Shown piece after piece: positions 33,078 to 43,798 of a stretch of 64,000 bases of DNA (the stretch's first letter is position 1; every line of letters begins with the position of its first letter). The notes under the pieces were generated by a model. It was not told the origin of the DNA. It made no database searches and saw only the letters and a program-made list of their open reading frames with translations. The DNA is from Blastocladiella emersonii ATCC 22665 (Eukaryota > Blastocladiomycota > Blastocladiomycetes > Blastocladiales > Blastocladiaceae), in assembly GCA_025594325.1 (NCBI GenBank), contig JANHCV010000004.1, forward strand, positions 2,108,001 to 2,172,000. Direction: 5' to 3'. The translations under genes were made by a program, and so were the position numbers.

Positions 33078-36000
33078 TCAAAAATCATCGCTTACACCCC
33101 AAACGCCAACACCCTCACCATCTCGCATCTCGAGCTCCTCCTCGCTCAAATCTCCTCCACCCAGCACACTCCTCACGACCGCCGCCGCGTCCTCGTCCGC
33201 GACCTCGCCCGGCGTCCGACCCGCAACGGCAGCCGCCGCCGCGACAACCGCGCGGTGCTCAGGCTCGAGTCGCGCGAACGCGTCGCCCGCCGCTCGGCCT
33301 TGCTTGCGCATCCACGCCGTACCCGCATCCACGGGCACCGAAGCGACCGCGGCCGCGAGCGTGAGGCGCAGGTCCGCGATCCCGGGCAGCGTGTCAAACA
33401 CGGGCAGCGACATGAGCGCGCGGGCGACGGCAGCAGACTCGACGTCGCGCCACGACTTGGACTGTGGTCCCGCGACAGCGGCGTGTGCGACGAGCGCAGC
33501 GAGAGACGACGGGAGCGACCACCGGTTGGCGATGGTGAGCTTGGACGTCGAAGCCGCGGCGCGCTTGCGCTGGACGCGGACCGGCGCGTCGAGCGAGGAC
33601 TCGACCGTGACCGTGACGGGGTACAGGTCCGAGTCGCCGCCGCCGACGTGTACGGTGCATACCTGCGCCGTGTGCGGGAGCCGCGCGGGGAGGTTGACGC
33701 GCGACGTGGTCCCGTCTGCGAGCTCGACGGTCGCCGTCGCGTTGATCGACCGCGCAGGATTCCCGGCCTCGCGCGCGGTGAGAACGCGGTGCGGGCGGAC
33801 CGCGAGAACCCACAGATGCGCGGCGGTCGGAAGCGCCGACTCGGCATCAAAAGTGGACGCGGGGAACACGCCCGGGTGCGTCGCGGTGAACAGGGCGAGT
33901 GCCGCGACGGGGTCGGACCGCGTGTCAAGCGTGAACTTGCCGCGGCCGAGCGTCAGGAAACCGAGCGCGAGGCTCGCGGCGAGGTGGTGCCGGTACTGGA
34001 TCGCGGTGCCGTACCGCTGTTGCAGCGCGGCGGCGCGATGCAGGACGGCTGGGTGCGCGGTGCCCGCGGCGATGAGCGACGCGTACATGACCAGCTGCGG
34101 CGCCCAGTCGCGCGCGCTCGCGGTCGACAGGCGGTCGTGGAAATCAACAGTTATGTTTTTTGCGGGTGGGTGAGTGCCCGTCAACTTGGACTTTGTGAAT
34201 GGCAAAAGCGTACCCATGCGGCTCCCGCGCTTGGCAAACGCGTCGGCGTAGTGGAGACACGTCTCGATCGCCTCCTCGTTGGCGGTCCCCGCGAACCGCA
34301 GCGCAATCGCGAAGCACGCCGCCGCCTCGACCGCGTCGGCGACCTGCTGCGTCGCCATCTCCCCGGCGTCGCCCTTGACGGCCGAGCGCGCGCGGCGCAC
34401 GAACTCGATCCCGGACCCGATACTGCTCCACCGCACGAGATGCCCGGCGAGCGCACGGTAAAAGGCTGCGTCGGGCGGGACCTCGCTCGATCCCTGGACC
34501 AGCATCCGCGCGACGCCGGCTCCCGCACCCTTCTCGGCCGAGTCAAAGAATGCCCACCCGAGCGCGACGTACGCCGCGGGCGCCGTGAGCGCGGCACTCG
34601 GCTTGTCGGGATCCGTGAGCCCGACGAGCGGCGCGACCCACGCGTGCTTTGCGGACCCGAGCAGGACGAACGCGAACCCGATGCCCGCCGCCATGCGGTA
34701 CGCGTCGCTCGCGGTGTCGAACGTGTCGGCGAGCGCAGCGAGGAGCGCACGGGTGACGCCCGGGTGCCGGTCTCCCGCGCGCGCGTGCAGGATACCCGCG
34801 GCGAGGACGGCCGTGGCGCGGACCACGAGCGGGGTGTGTTCCGTGAGCGCCGCGGGGTTGGTGCCGGGGGCGGCGGCAAACGCGGCGGGGTGCGCGAACG
34901 CGATGAGGCGAAACAGCTGCGGGTCGGCCGACCCGGCCTCGCCCGCAGCGCGGCCGAGCAGGAACGCCGACTCGATGAACGGGTTGTGCTCGCCGAGGAC
35001 GCGCAGGGTAAAGATGGGCGTGACGCCGCGCAGGCGGCCCGTGAGGCCGAGACCGAGCAGCGTGCCCGCCCACGTCGCGACGGGACCCGAGGTGCGGCGG
35101 CGCGACCAGAGCCACGCCTCGATATCGGCGGGCTCCGGGGATCCCGCAAAGTCGAGGGCGAGCGCGTCGGCGACGCCCGCGTGGAAGTTGGGCCACGCAA
35201 AATAGGCTGCAAGGTCCGGGTTGGCGGCGTCGAGCTCAAACGAGTCGCCGGGCACGGGCTCGCCGTCGAGCTTGCTGAAGGTCGCTGAAACGTCGATCCG
35301 GGTCGGCGGCGGGAGCGCATCGATAGCCGTGGTCGTCGTCGTGCTGCCGCCGGTGACTTGCCGTGCGACGTGCACGCGGGCGGTGCGGAACTCGAGCGCC
35401 GAGCGGCCGACGACCACGGCGCACGCGCGCAGAGCAAACGCGTCGGCGAGGTCCTGCTTGATCTGGCGGACGCCCGGGTCGTCGGCGGAGACGGCCGCGT
35501 CCGAAAACGGGTGCGCGAGGACGATCGAGGTGGGCAGGCCGAGGAGCGACGTGACGAGCGCGAGGTGGGACCGCGGCACGGAGCCGGCCGGGTCGGCGGC
35601 AAACTCGTCGTCGTCCGCGCCGTCCGCAGTGGCAGCGGGCTCAGCGGGAGCAGGAGCGAGCTCGGGCCGGCGCAGCAGGTCGACGACGTCGCACGGCACG
35701 CTTCCTCCGGCGGGGAGCGTCGTGTCGCGCGCGAGCTCGACGACGGCGGTAACGACGATGCGCCAGCCCCACGGGAGGCTCGCGATGGCGGCGCGGTTTG
35801 CGCGGTGCATGGCGACGACGTGGTGCATGGCGAGCTCGACGCTCGCGTCCGACACGAGCGCGGTGACGATCGCTTCGAGCGCCGCTGCGACGGGCGCGAC
35901 GTCCGCGTCCACGGACCACGGCTCCAGAGTTCCGCTGCGCGCCGCTTCGATCGCCCACCGCGCGAGATCCAGCGTCTGCGGCTCGTCCGGGTCGACCGCC

Positions 36001-37844
36001 GCGAGCAGCGGTTCACCGCCACACCCCTCGGCCGCAATCGCCGCGACGTTCAGCTCGCGGACCGCGTATCGGAGCGCGACGTGCTCGACGTGGCGGGTCC
36101 ACCCGATCGACGCGGCGAGGCGGACGACGACGGACGCGAGGTGTCGAGTGTCGCGCTCGCGGAGCGCGTCGAGGGACCACTCGGCGACGAGCACGGCGAG
36201 AACGCGGGTCGCGGCCTGGCGGAGCGGGAGCGTCGGGCACGCGCGTGCGAGGAGGAGCGAGAGCGGGGTCTCGGGTGGTTCGCGGACGAGCGTCGCGGTG
36301 GTGGATGCGGGGAGCGCGGACTCGAGGGCAGCGCGAACGGCTGCGAGGGCGGGCGACGCATCCCACCGTGGGTGCACGAGGTGGAGCGCGTACAGCGAGC
36401 CGTCAGCGAGGATGGCGACGGCAAAGTTGGGGGCGATCCCGCCAAGGTCGGCGAGCCCGTGCACGGCGACGGCGGGCGGGACGGTAGCGACGGGAACGAG
36501 CAGGTCAGCACCAGCGCCGAGCCAGAGCGCGAGGCACGGAGGGTTCGCAGGCCCGCCGCGCAGCAGGATGAGCGGGTGCGAGCGGCCGCGGTACCGGACG
36601 GGCTGCGCGGCGATGACGCCCGCGACGTCGTCAACGATCCCGCCCGTCGCCGGGTCAATGATGCGTAGTGCACCCGCCGCGGTGACGAGCGCGACCCGAC
36701 GCTGGCCCTCGACGTCGAGGCACGCAAACGCCGCGGTGACGGCGGACGTCGTGAGGATCACCGCGACACGCGTCAGCGCAACGCGCGCGCGCTCGGGTCG
36801 CCAGTCGACGACGGCGGCCGGTCCACCCGACCCGCCTGCATCAGCGATCCGTGGTGGTGTGCCAGCCGAACCGCCGCCGCGCGGTGTGCCAAACACGGCC
36901 GCCGGCGAGCCGAGCGATCCGTCGCGCGAGTTACGCCCGCGCAACGAGCGACGTGCTGCAGTCGCGGCTGCGCCACCCCCCACCGCCGGCGACGCGGGAA
37001 ACGGCATTGGTGGCGGCGAGTTGAGCGACGCGAGCAGGTCGGCGGCCGACAGCTCGGGCAGGCGCGAGACGCAGAACACGGAGACGGCAGCGGGCGACGC
37101 GGCGACGAGCGTTTCGCCGTCGACGAGGAGAACACGGGCGCCGGCGTCGAGCGACCACGGGGTCCGCGTCGGGGCGGGCGGCCGCGTTGGTGCGGGCCTG
37201 CGCCACCCTCCCGCATCTGGCGCAGCCGCAGCCGTAGCGGTAGCGGTGGGAGCGGCCGCGTCGAGCACGAGCGGGGTCGGCTGCGCAAGGGGGTGGTCGA
37301 CGATGGCGACGACGCGGGTGCGGCCCGCGTACGGGGAAGCGGGCGACGCCTGGTCGAGCACGTCGGCGGCCGCGACAGCGACAGGGGTGGGATCCGCGGG
37401 AACGGCGAGAAGCAGGCCGCCGCCCGTCTCCCGCGCTGGCGCGAACAGCGCGAGGGGTGGCGCGGGGACGGCAGCGACAACCACGTCGCCCGAGCGCGCG
37501 TCGAGGAAGCGGAGTGAGGCGTCGGCGAGGGCGACGGCGAGGAAGGGCGCGTCGGACGCGGCAGGAAAGTAGCAAAACGCGACGGCGACGACGGCGAGCG
37601 TGACGGTCCCGCTGCTGAACGAGAGCGCGGCACGGACGTGGCCGCCAACGCGCCAGACAACGCGGCGGTCCGCGTCGGCGAGCTGCGCCTCGTGCAGGAC
37701 GCCGGCGTGGTCGAGGGTGGTGAGCCCGGCCAGCGGCGAGCGGGGCGCGGCATCCGCGTTGTCACGAGCATGAACGCGGTCGTGGATTGCGGCGTAGGCG
37801 TCGGCGGGAGCGACCCACGGCGCGACGGTGAGGTGCGCTTCCAT
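33078..37844 (-). CDS. APC1: Anaphase-promoting complex subunit 1 (APC1)
   Basis: A single open frame of 1588 residues from ATG 37844. The N-terminal part (to about 600) is beta-rich and Ala/Pro-rich, consistent with the APC1 WD40-like propeller. The middle and C-terminal parts match APC1, including the helical stretch LSLLLARACPTLPLRQAATRV, the PC-repeat toroid about 900-1260 (WAGTLLGLGLTGRL, AFLLGRAAGEAG, AAGIGFAFVLLGSAKHA) and the C-terminal LALGFLTLGRGKFTL followed by HLWVLAVRPHRVL. APC1 is the scaffold of the cell-cycle E3 ligase APC/C. The protein is somewhat shorter than human APC1. A GTACGC near 34217 could be a donor, but no good acceptor follows, so I keep the frame uninterrupted. 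Confidence 0.9.
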   Translation of the reverse strand: MEAHLTVAPWVAPADAYAAIHDRVHARDNADAAPRSPLAGLTTLDHAGVLHEAQLADADRRVVWRVGGHVRAALSFSSGTVTLAVVAVAFCYFPAASDAPFLAVALADASLRFLDARSGDVVVAAVPAPPLALFAPARETGGGLLLAVPADPTPVAVAAADVLDQASPASPYAGRTRVVAIVDHPLAQPTPLVLDAAAPTATATAAAAPDAGGWRRPAPTRPPAPTRTPWSLDAGARVLLVDGETLVAASPAAVSVFCVSRLPELSAADLLASLNSPPPMPFPASPAVGGGAAATAARRSLRGRNSRDGSLGSPAAVFGTPRGGGSAGTPPRIADAGGSGGPAAVVDWRPERARVALTRVAVILTTSAVTAAFACLDVEGQRRVALVTAAGALRIIDPATGGIVDDVAGVIAAQPVRYRGRSHPLILLRGGPANPPCLALWLGAGADLLVPVATVPPAVAVHGLADLGGIAPNFAVAILADGSLYALHLVHPRWDASPALAAVRAALESALPASTTATLVREPPETPLSLLLARACPTLPLRQAATRVLAVLVAEWSLDALRERDTRHLASVVVRLAASIGWTRHVEHVALRYAVRELNVAAIAAEGCGGEPLLAAVDPDEPQTLDLARWAIEAARSGTLEPWSVDADVAPVAAALEAIVTALVSDASVELAMHHVVAMHRANRAAIASLPWGWRIVVTAVVELARDTTLPAGGSVPCDVVDLLRRPELAPAPAEPAATADGADDDEFAADPAGSVPRSHLALVTSLLGLPTSIVLAHPFSDAAVSADDPGVRQIKQDLADAFALRACAVVVGRSALEFRTARVHVARQVTGGSTTTTTAIDALPPPTRIDVSATFSKLDGEPVPGDSFELDAANPDLAAYFAWPNFHAGVADALALDFAGSPEPADIEAWLWSRRRTSGPVATWAGTLLGLGLTGRLRGVTPIFTLRVLGEHNPFIESAFLLGRAAGEAGSADPQLFRLIAFAHPAAFAAAPGTNPAALTEHTPLVVRATAVLAAGILHARAGDRHPGVTRALLAALADTFDTASDAYRMAAGIGFAFVLLGSAKHAWVAPLVGLTDPDKPSAALTAPAAYVALGWAFFDSAEKGAGAGVARMLVQGSSEVPPDAAFYRALAGHLVRWSSIGSGIEFVRRARSAVKGDAGEMATQQVADAVEAAACFAIALRFAGTANEEAIETCLHYADAFAKRGSRMGTLLPFTKSKLTGTHPPAKNITVDFHDRLSTASARDWAPQLVMYASLIAAGTAHPAVLHRAAALQQRYGTAIQYRHHLAASLALGFLTLGRGKFTLDTRSDPVAALALFTATHPGVFPASTFDAESALPTAAHLWVLAVRPHRVLTAREAGNPARSINATATVELADGTTSRVNLPARLPHTAQVCTVHVGGGDSDLYPVTVTVESSLDAPVRVQRKRAAASTSKLTIANRWSLPSSLAALVAHAAVAGPQSKSWRDVESAAVARALMSLPVFDTLPGIADLRLTLAAAVASVPVDAGTAWMRKQGRAAGDAFARLEPEHRAVVAAAAAVAGRTPGEVADEDAAAVVRSVLGGGDLSEEELEMRDGEGVGVWGVSDDF

Positions 37845-38612
37845 GATCGAAGGGTCGAGAGACGGCGACGAGCGAGGCAGGGAGGCCGTGGACAGGTCGA
37901 TCAGCTGTCGTAGGCTCGATGAAACTCCCGCTAGATGCAGCTAGTAGTAGACGCGCAAGCGTAAGCGTGAGCGCTAGAGCCGAACGCAGTACGATACAAC
38001 GAGTGTAGGCGTACCAGGCGGGTATCGATGGTGCTCACACTGCACTTCGCGCGCGCATGCGACGTAGCACGGTGAGGAGCGAGCCTACCGCAGCGTTGCA
38101 CAGAGTCGCGAGCAACACTGGCGAGGTCGAGCAGCTGCTCTGCAGGGTCGGAAGTGGCCGAGACGAACGACGCGTCGGGCTCGCCGTCGCAAGCCCTCGG
38201 CGCGGCAGACCCCGTGGCGGGCCACAACTAAGAACACGACTCCGTGTCGACGATGATGGTGTGATACGTCTCGGTTCGGTTGGGCAGCCAAGCAGTGCAG
38301 GAGACCCACAAGCCTGCGCTCGCGCTCTGGCCGCGGTCGCCATCCAGGTCGCCACGACCGCCTCCCGACACATTGTGACTTGATGATCTGGCTGCATCAA
38401 GTAGCAATCTCGGTTCATTCATCAGCGAGTGCATAGCAGCGTAGAGAAAAGGGCGAAGGAAGGGCTGGGTGCACCGGAACGGCGCTTCCCACCGCATCGA
38501 GCTCAACGCCACGCTCGCGGCCGCAGAGCTTCCTCTCTCCCCAACCGCCTCTCACCATAATAAACCTACGAAACCACACGCATCGGCTGCCGTCGCCCGC
38601 CTCTCTGCAACC
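37845..38612. promoter_or_regulatory. Divergent promoter region, APC1 / SH3 membrane protein
   Basis: 768 bp. AATAAACC lies about 30 bp before the SH3-protein start. No TATA box or other feature was recognised with confidence. Confidence 0.4.
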
Positions 38613-40274
38613 ATGACGACCCGCAGCTGCCGCAGTCCTGCCGCTCTCGCCGCCGTCGCCGTCGCCGTCGCCCTGGCGCTTGCCGCTTCGGTGCAGGCGT
38701 CGCCCGCGCCCGCCCCGCAGTTCACCATCCCGCCCATCGGCAGCATCACGCTGCCGCCCATCTTCGGTGGCGGTAGCAGCAGCAGCGCATCGCCTACGCC
38801 GACGCCCACGTCGTCCTCGTCCTCCTCGGCGAGTTCGACGCGGACCACCTCCACCTCGTCTTCGGCCACCTCGACGACCGCCTCCACCACGTCGACCATC
38901 GCTTCGTCCAGCGCCTCGGCCGCCGCGACGGCGACGAGCTCCCCGATTGCCGACGCGGCCGCGAGCAGCGGCGGCCTGGGAACCGGCGCCATTCTGGGCA
39001 TTCTGGTGGCGGCCGCACTCGTTATCGGCGGCGGCCTCTTCTACTACCGCAAGATGCAGGCCAAGAAGGCCGAGGAGCGCTACAACAACAGCAAGAACAA
39101 CAGCGACTCGTCGTCGGCCCCGCTCAACAACTTTGGCTCGATCCCCAAGTCGACCAACGGCACGTCGGGCTCCGCGGGCATCCCCGCCGGCAGCGTCGTG
39201 TCGAGCCTCACGCCCGCCCCGCAGCCCGCCGTGACCGTCACGTCGACTGCTGCGAGCGTCGCCACGTCGTCGGCTGCCGGCCAGCAGCAGCAGCAGGTCA
39301 TCTACTTTGCCTCGTCGCCCTCGGAGGCGGCCGCCCCTGTCGCTGTTCCCGCCTCGGTACCCTCCTCCGCGCCCGCGCTCGCGCTCCCGGTGCTCCAGCA
39401 GCAGCCCATCTTCCAGCCTCAGATGCAGCCGCAGCAGCAGCCGATCATGCAGGCCGCCCCGCAGCAGCAGTCGTGGTCCCCGTCGCCGCCCCCGGCCGCG
39501 CAGTCCCCGCAGCCCCAGTTTGTCGCGCAGCAGATCGTCACCCAGCCGCAGATGCACATGTCCCAGGTGCAGCCGCAGCCGCAGCAGGCCTACATCCCGA
39601 CGATGCAGTCGACCGCGTCCTTCGACCCCATGACGCCGACCACCACGGGCAACACGACCATGTCGACGTCCGTGTACACGACGGCCGTGATGGTGCCGAC
39701 GGTCGCACAGCAGCTCGCGGCGCCCGTGACACCGCTGGCGCTCACGCCGCGGCCCGACGGGTCGTTTGGCCCGCTGTTCCACGACCCCGACTTCCCCGTG
39801 ACCGAGAACACGGTGGCCGCCGTGCGCAAGGCCTTCATCCCCGAGCAGCCCGACGAGATCGACCTCGTCATCGGCGAGTCGATCACGGTCCACTCGCGGT
39901 TCCCCGACGGCTGGGCCCGCGCTACGCGCCACCCGGCGACCGGCCGCCCCGCCGTGACTGGCTTCTTCCCGCTCGGCGCCATCGAGGCCGACGCTGCTCC
40001 CGCTGCTGGTGCGGCCGGCAACGCGGCGGCGGCGGCGGCGCCCGGCCAGCTCGCGTCGCTCGCGACGGGCGGCACCATCTCGTCGTCCACGTCGTCGATG
40101 CGCCGCCTCGAGTCGCTCTCGCGGTCCGGCTCGCGCGACGGCGGCATGGTCATCTCGAGCGTGCCCGCGTCTATGATGTCGCAGCCGCCCACCGTCGCAA
40201 GCGCCGTCCCGCCCCTTCCCAGCATCCCCACGCGCGCGGCAACTCCGACCACGACGACGACGCCGACGGTCTGA
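38613..40274 (+). CDS. Single-pass membrane protein with cytoplasmic SH3 domain
   Basis: 553 residues, one exon. A signal peptide (LAAVAVAVALALAASVQAS, cleavage near 30) is followed by a short Ser/Thr-rich ectodomain (about 31-120) that looks heavily O-glycosylated. A transmembrane helix lies at about 124-145 (AILGILVAAALVIGGGLFYY) with a stop-transfer RKMQAKKAEER. A Gln/Pro-rich cytoplasmic region comes next and then an SH3 domain at about 402-458 (KAFIPEQPDEIDLVIGE, SRFPDGWARA, GFFPLGAIE). The order signal, mucin-like stalk, TM, SH3 recalls yeast Fus1 and functionally Sho1-type sensors, which couple the cell surface to MAPK or fusion machinery. Function is inferred from layout only. Confidence 0.85.
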   Translation: MTTRSCRSPAALAAVAVAVALALAASVQASPAPAPQFTIPPIGSITLPPIFGGGSSSSASPTPTPTSSSSSSASSTRTTSTSSSATSTTASTTSTIASSSASAAATATSSPIADAAASSGGLGTGAILGILVAAALVIGGGLFYYRKMQAKKAEERYNNSKNNSDSSSAPLNNFGSIPKSTNGTSGSAGIPAGSVVSSLTPAPQPAVTVTSTAASVATSSAAGQQQQQVIYFASSPSEAAAPVAVPASVPSSAPALALPVLQQQPIFQPQMQPQQQPIMQAAPQQQSWSPSPPPAAQSPQPQFVAQQIVTQPQMHMSQVQPQPQQAYIPTMQSTASFDPMTPTTTGNTTMSTSVYTTAVMVPTVAQQLAAPVTPLALTPRPDGSFGPLFHDPDFPVTENTVAAVRKAFIPEQPDEIDLVIGESITVHSRFPDGWARATRHPATGRPAVTGFFPLGAIEADAAPAAGAAGNAAAAAAPGQLASLATGGTISSSTSSMRRLESLSRSGSRDGGMVISSVPASMMSQPPTVASAVPPLPSIPTRAATPTTTTTPTV

Positions 40275-41040
40275 CGAGCGTAACGTCACTGCTCCGGCGT
40301 TTCTGGCGCCAAGGCCGATGCCCGCGATCGGGGTCGCTCTCGAGCGAACCGACCCACGTTTTCGTCGGAAACGTGCCGCCGTCCTCCACCTCCCTCCCGA
40401 CCTTAGATTTCAGACCCAATACAGTTTTGTGTACCCCCTCACCACGCGTATTTACAGCTCGCGCGTACAGCTCGCACGCGTGCGGGCAGCGTCGCGGCAA
40501 GGGAGCGGCGACTTTCATCACCACGTCGATCATACAGCTCCCCCGCCGCCGTTTCACCCGTTCTCGCGGCGCGCGGGCATGCAGGGGAAACGTGCCTAGT
40601 CGCGCGCGTGGCATTTCGCGAGCGGCGCGTCCCCGCTGGGGGCGTCGAGAGACCCGCCAACTCGCGTGCCAATCGTTCGCGGCGTGGGAGCGTGGGAACC
40701 GACTCGGCCACAGTGCGCGAGCGCTACGCCCCCGCCGGCCGGGCCCACGACGATCCGCCCCCGCTGACCCCGGGCGAGCAGAACGTGTGGCGAGGAGCGC
40801 CTGGTCGGGTTCTTCCGTCGCCGCGGGCCCCAACGGAGCACTTCGCTCTTTGCATCGGCGTCGGACTGAGCGAACCCCCGAGGGTATAAAGGTCGGCCGT
40901 GCCCCCGCGCACCTCCCTCCTCTCCGCTCCCTCATACCAGGCCGCTGCTCATCCCGGCCAGGCATCGCACTAGACGGCCGCCCCCTCCCCTAGACCTCCC
41001 TCATAGACAGCCGGCCTGCACCACCACCACGCACCACACC
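40275..41040. other. Intergenic region, PhoD-like promoter
   Basis: 766 bp. Holds the TATA box at 40885-40890 and a C/T-rich leader. The Arg/Ala-rich open frames on both strands look like chance. Confidence 0.45.
40885..40890 (+). promoter_or_regulatory. TATA box of PhoD-like gene
   Basis: TATAAA in GAGGGTATAAAGG, 151-156 bp upstream of the ATG at 41041. The following leader is C-rich. One of only two clear TATA boxes in the window, both before secreted-protein genes. Confidence 0.7.
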
Positions 41041-43067
41041 ATGAAGCTGCTCCTCGTCCTCGCCGCGCTCGGCATGGTCGCGACCGTGTCGGCGGCCAAC
41101 CCCGCGTCGGCGCCGCGCATCGCGAGCCTCGTGGCCACCACGCCCGAGAAGCTCGTCACCAACTACGAGAAGAACCTCGCCTTCAAGTCGCCCTTCGTCA
41201 ACCACCCGGAGCTCGCCGTGCGCCTTGCCTCCAAGGAGCGCGTCACCGAGTCGCTGCGCGCCATCGAGAAGGCCGTCGTCGGCCTCGAGAAGCGCGACGC
41301 GCCCGCTGTCAAGTTCGCCCACGGTGTCGCCTCCGGTGGTCCGTATCCTCTCTCTCGCACGCTCCTCGCCTGGGCGTCCTCCGCCTTTGCGGCGCTCTGG
41401 TGTTGCTCTCGGCGGCGGTGGCGACCGTCGTTCTGCCGTGGCGGTGGCGCACCGCGTCCCGAGATTGGGTGTGATGCAAACCGATCACTCATCGCATCAC
41501 GACGCTCTCAAACTCGCCCTCGACCTTGTTCACTCACAACTTGATACCACGAATCTGTTCAGATGCCCTCGAGGACAGCATCATCCTGTGGACCAAGGTG
41601 ACGCCGCCGTCCAAGGGCGCGTCGGTCGCCGTCGAGTACCACGTCGCCACCGACTCGGCCTTCTCCAACATCGTCAAGAAGGGTGCCGTGCTCACCACGG
41701 CCGACGTCGACTTCACCGTCAAGGTCGACGCCTCGGGCCTCACCCCGGCCACCAAGTACTACTACCGCTTCGTGTCCACTGGCGTCGCCTCGATGACCGG
41801 TCGCACCCAGACGCTGCCGCCGACTGGTGCCGCCATCAAGAAGCTCAAGCTCGCCGTGACCAGCTGCAGCAACATGCCGCACGGCTACTTCCACGCCTAC
41901 CGCCGCATTGCCGAGAACCCCGACGTCGACATGGTCGTCATGCTCGGCGACTCCATGTACGTGACTTTGCTTTCGCTCGCGCGATAGACCCTCAGACTCG
42001 ATCACTCACTCACCCTATCCCCACCACTTTGAACTTCTAGCTACGAGTACGACCTCGACGGCTACAAGCCCGTCGGCGGCAAGATGCCCGCGTCGCGCGA
42101 CCCGCAGCCGCCCAAGGTCATCTCGTCCCTGTACGACTACCGCACGCGCCATGCCCAGTACAAGACCGACGTTGACCAGCAGGCCATGCTGGCGGCCAAG
42201 GGCACGGTTATTACCGTCGACGACCACGAGTTTGCCGATAACGCATGGACCGGTGGTGCCAACAACCACAAGGACGACCGCGACGGTCCGTGGGGCCCGC
42301 GCAAGGCCGCGGCGGCCCGTGCGTGGCACGAGTACATGCCCGTGCGCATCCTCAACATCTCGTCTGACTTCAAGATCTACCGCAAGTTCCAGATCGGCAA
42401 CCTGGTCGACCTGATCATGCTGGACACGCGCATCGACGGGCGCGACCAGCAGGCCAAGGGCGATAGAGAGAAGCGCAACCTCATGGGCAAGGAGCAGGAG
42501 GCCTGGATGCTCGACTCGCTCAAGAACTCCAAGGCGACGTGGAAGGTGCTCGGCCAGCAGGTCATGTTCGCGCCGCTGCCCAGCAAGGTGCTCGCGTGGG
42601 AGATCCCGTTCCTCGCCGACGGCTGGTCGGGCTACCCGGGACCGCGCCAGCGCCTCATCGACTTCATCGTGCGCAACAAGATCTCGTCGGTGGCCGTACT
42701 TACAGGAGACCTGCATGCGAGTGTGGCCAGCGACATCTACAACCCGAACGGGGACTACGACAAGGACACCGGGCGCGGCGCGGTCATGGTCGAGTTCGTC
42801 GGTCCGTCGGTCACGTCGACCGGCCCCGCCCAGGAGTCGGCTACGCTCGACTGGCTCGGCCGTGGCGCTTTCAAGCTCGCTAACAAGGGCGCCAAGTTTG
42901 TGGACCTGTACCGCCACGGGTACATGCTCGTCACCTTCACCCCCGAGAAGGTCCGCACCGAGTACAAGTTCGTCAACTCGGTCAAGACGCTCGACGGCGG
43001 CGCCGACTACACAGCCAAGGTCCTCGAGTCGGCCGTCGGCAGCAACCGGATCACCTACCAGAGCTGA
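41041..43067 (+). CDS. Secreted PhoD-like alkaline phosphatase / phosphodiesterase
   Basis: Exons 41041-41338, 41563-41956 and 42041-43067 give 572 residues. The signal peptide is MKLLLVLAALGMVATVSA. PhoD family marks follow: FAHGVASGDALEDSIILWTKV, a fibronectin-like strand region (GLTPATKYYYRF), the metal-site motifs SCSNMPHGY and GDSIYEYD, ITVDDHEFADNA, DLIMLDTRIDGR and TGDLHASV. PhoD enzymes are Ca/Fe-dependent and release phosphate from mono- and diesters outside the cell. Intron 1 (224 nt, GTCCGT...CAG) is long for this genome; splicing restores the GDALEDS motif. Intron 2 (GTACGT...TAG, 84 nt) restores GDSIYEY. Confidence 0.9.
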
Positions 43068-43360
43068 GTAGTAGTAGACGGATACCTAGACGGGCGCGTG
43101 TGTGTACTTCTTTTTTCGAGTGTGTGTGTGCAGCTATTTTTTCAATGATCAGATGGTTTTACGTCGTCTTTCTTTCGTCTACAAGTGCTCTCGTTGATTT
43201 CTTCCTCGAGACTGTACGCAAAACGCGTTTTGAAAAAGTGTCTCGCACGTCACGTGATATCAAAGCGCGTCTCATGCGCCTCGAATGCGTCCGCTTCCGG
43301 CGGCTTGGTCCGTTCTCGAAGGCAAATGGGAGCGGTTCCGAGTCGTTTGGAACGTTTCGT
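43068..43360. other. 3' region of PhoD-like gene
   Basis: About 290 bp, T-rich near the stop. The shared motif TCACGTGATATC with CGCGTCTC downstream lies at 43250-43274. Nothing else recognised. Confidence 0.4.
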
Positions 43361-43626
43361 TAATGTTGCGCACTCGTCCGCTTGGATTGGAGACGAGCTG
43401 AAGTCGGCCAGCGTGTGAGCCGCGGGAGCGTGCGCTGCATTCAAGAGCGCGGGCTCGTGAAGGGCCACTTAAATTCGTTCTTTCTCCCTTCCAGACCTTG
43501 GATGAGCGGATTTGAAGCTCATGGATCGGTATCTGGCCACGATTGAGCTGGATTGGGACTCGCGTGTTGAAGTTGCCGCGTGGGACCTCGCTCGTCGTTA
43601 TCGTCCACCATGAGCCAAATCGAGCC
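43361..43626 (+). repeat. Left arm (266 bp) of a perfect palindrome
   Basis: This segment is the exact reverse complement of 43642-43798 joined to 47053-47161. The inner 157 bp (43470-43626) pair with 43642-43798 around a 15-nt loop (43627-43641). The outer 109 bp (43361-43469) pair with 47053-47161, on the far side of the transposon. The ends read TAATGTTGCGC...GCGCAACATTA, which would fit an element flanked by a TA duplication. A 30-codon open frame (MDRYLATIELDWDSRVEVAA and on) lies at 43521-43613. It may be a fold-back/MITE-type element or an inverted duplication. Confidence 0.95.
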
Positions 43627-43641
43627 AGTTTTCATCGTTTA

Positions 43642-43798
43642 GGCTCGATTTGGCTCATGGTGGACGATAACGACGAGCGAGGTCCCACGCGGCAACTTCA
43701 ACACGCGAGTCCCAATCCAGCTCAATCGTGGCCAGATACCGATCCATGAGCTTCAAATCCGCTCATCCAAGGTCTGGAAGGGAGAAAGAACGAATTTA
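43642..43798 (-). repeat. Right arm of the palindrome, inner part
   Basis: 157 bp, exact reverse complement of 43470-43626. It ends in TTA, where the PIF/Harbinger element begins. Confidence 0.97.

Noticed and set aside
34144-34220. Possible intron in APC1 starting GTACGC near 34217
   Set aside because: No acceptor with a usable phase follows within a normal distance, and the frame stays open without splicing.
33000-35288. 762-codon plus-strand open frame opposite APC1
   Set aside because: Antisense by-product of the APC1 coding sequence; Arg/Gly/Asp-rich with no recognisable fold.
35221-37572. 783-codon plus-strand open frame opposite APC1
   Set aside because: Ser/Arg/Ala-rich antisense frame; the minus strand carries clear APC1 motifs over the same span.
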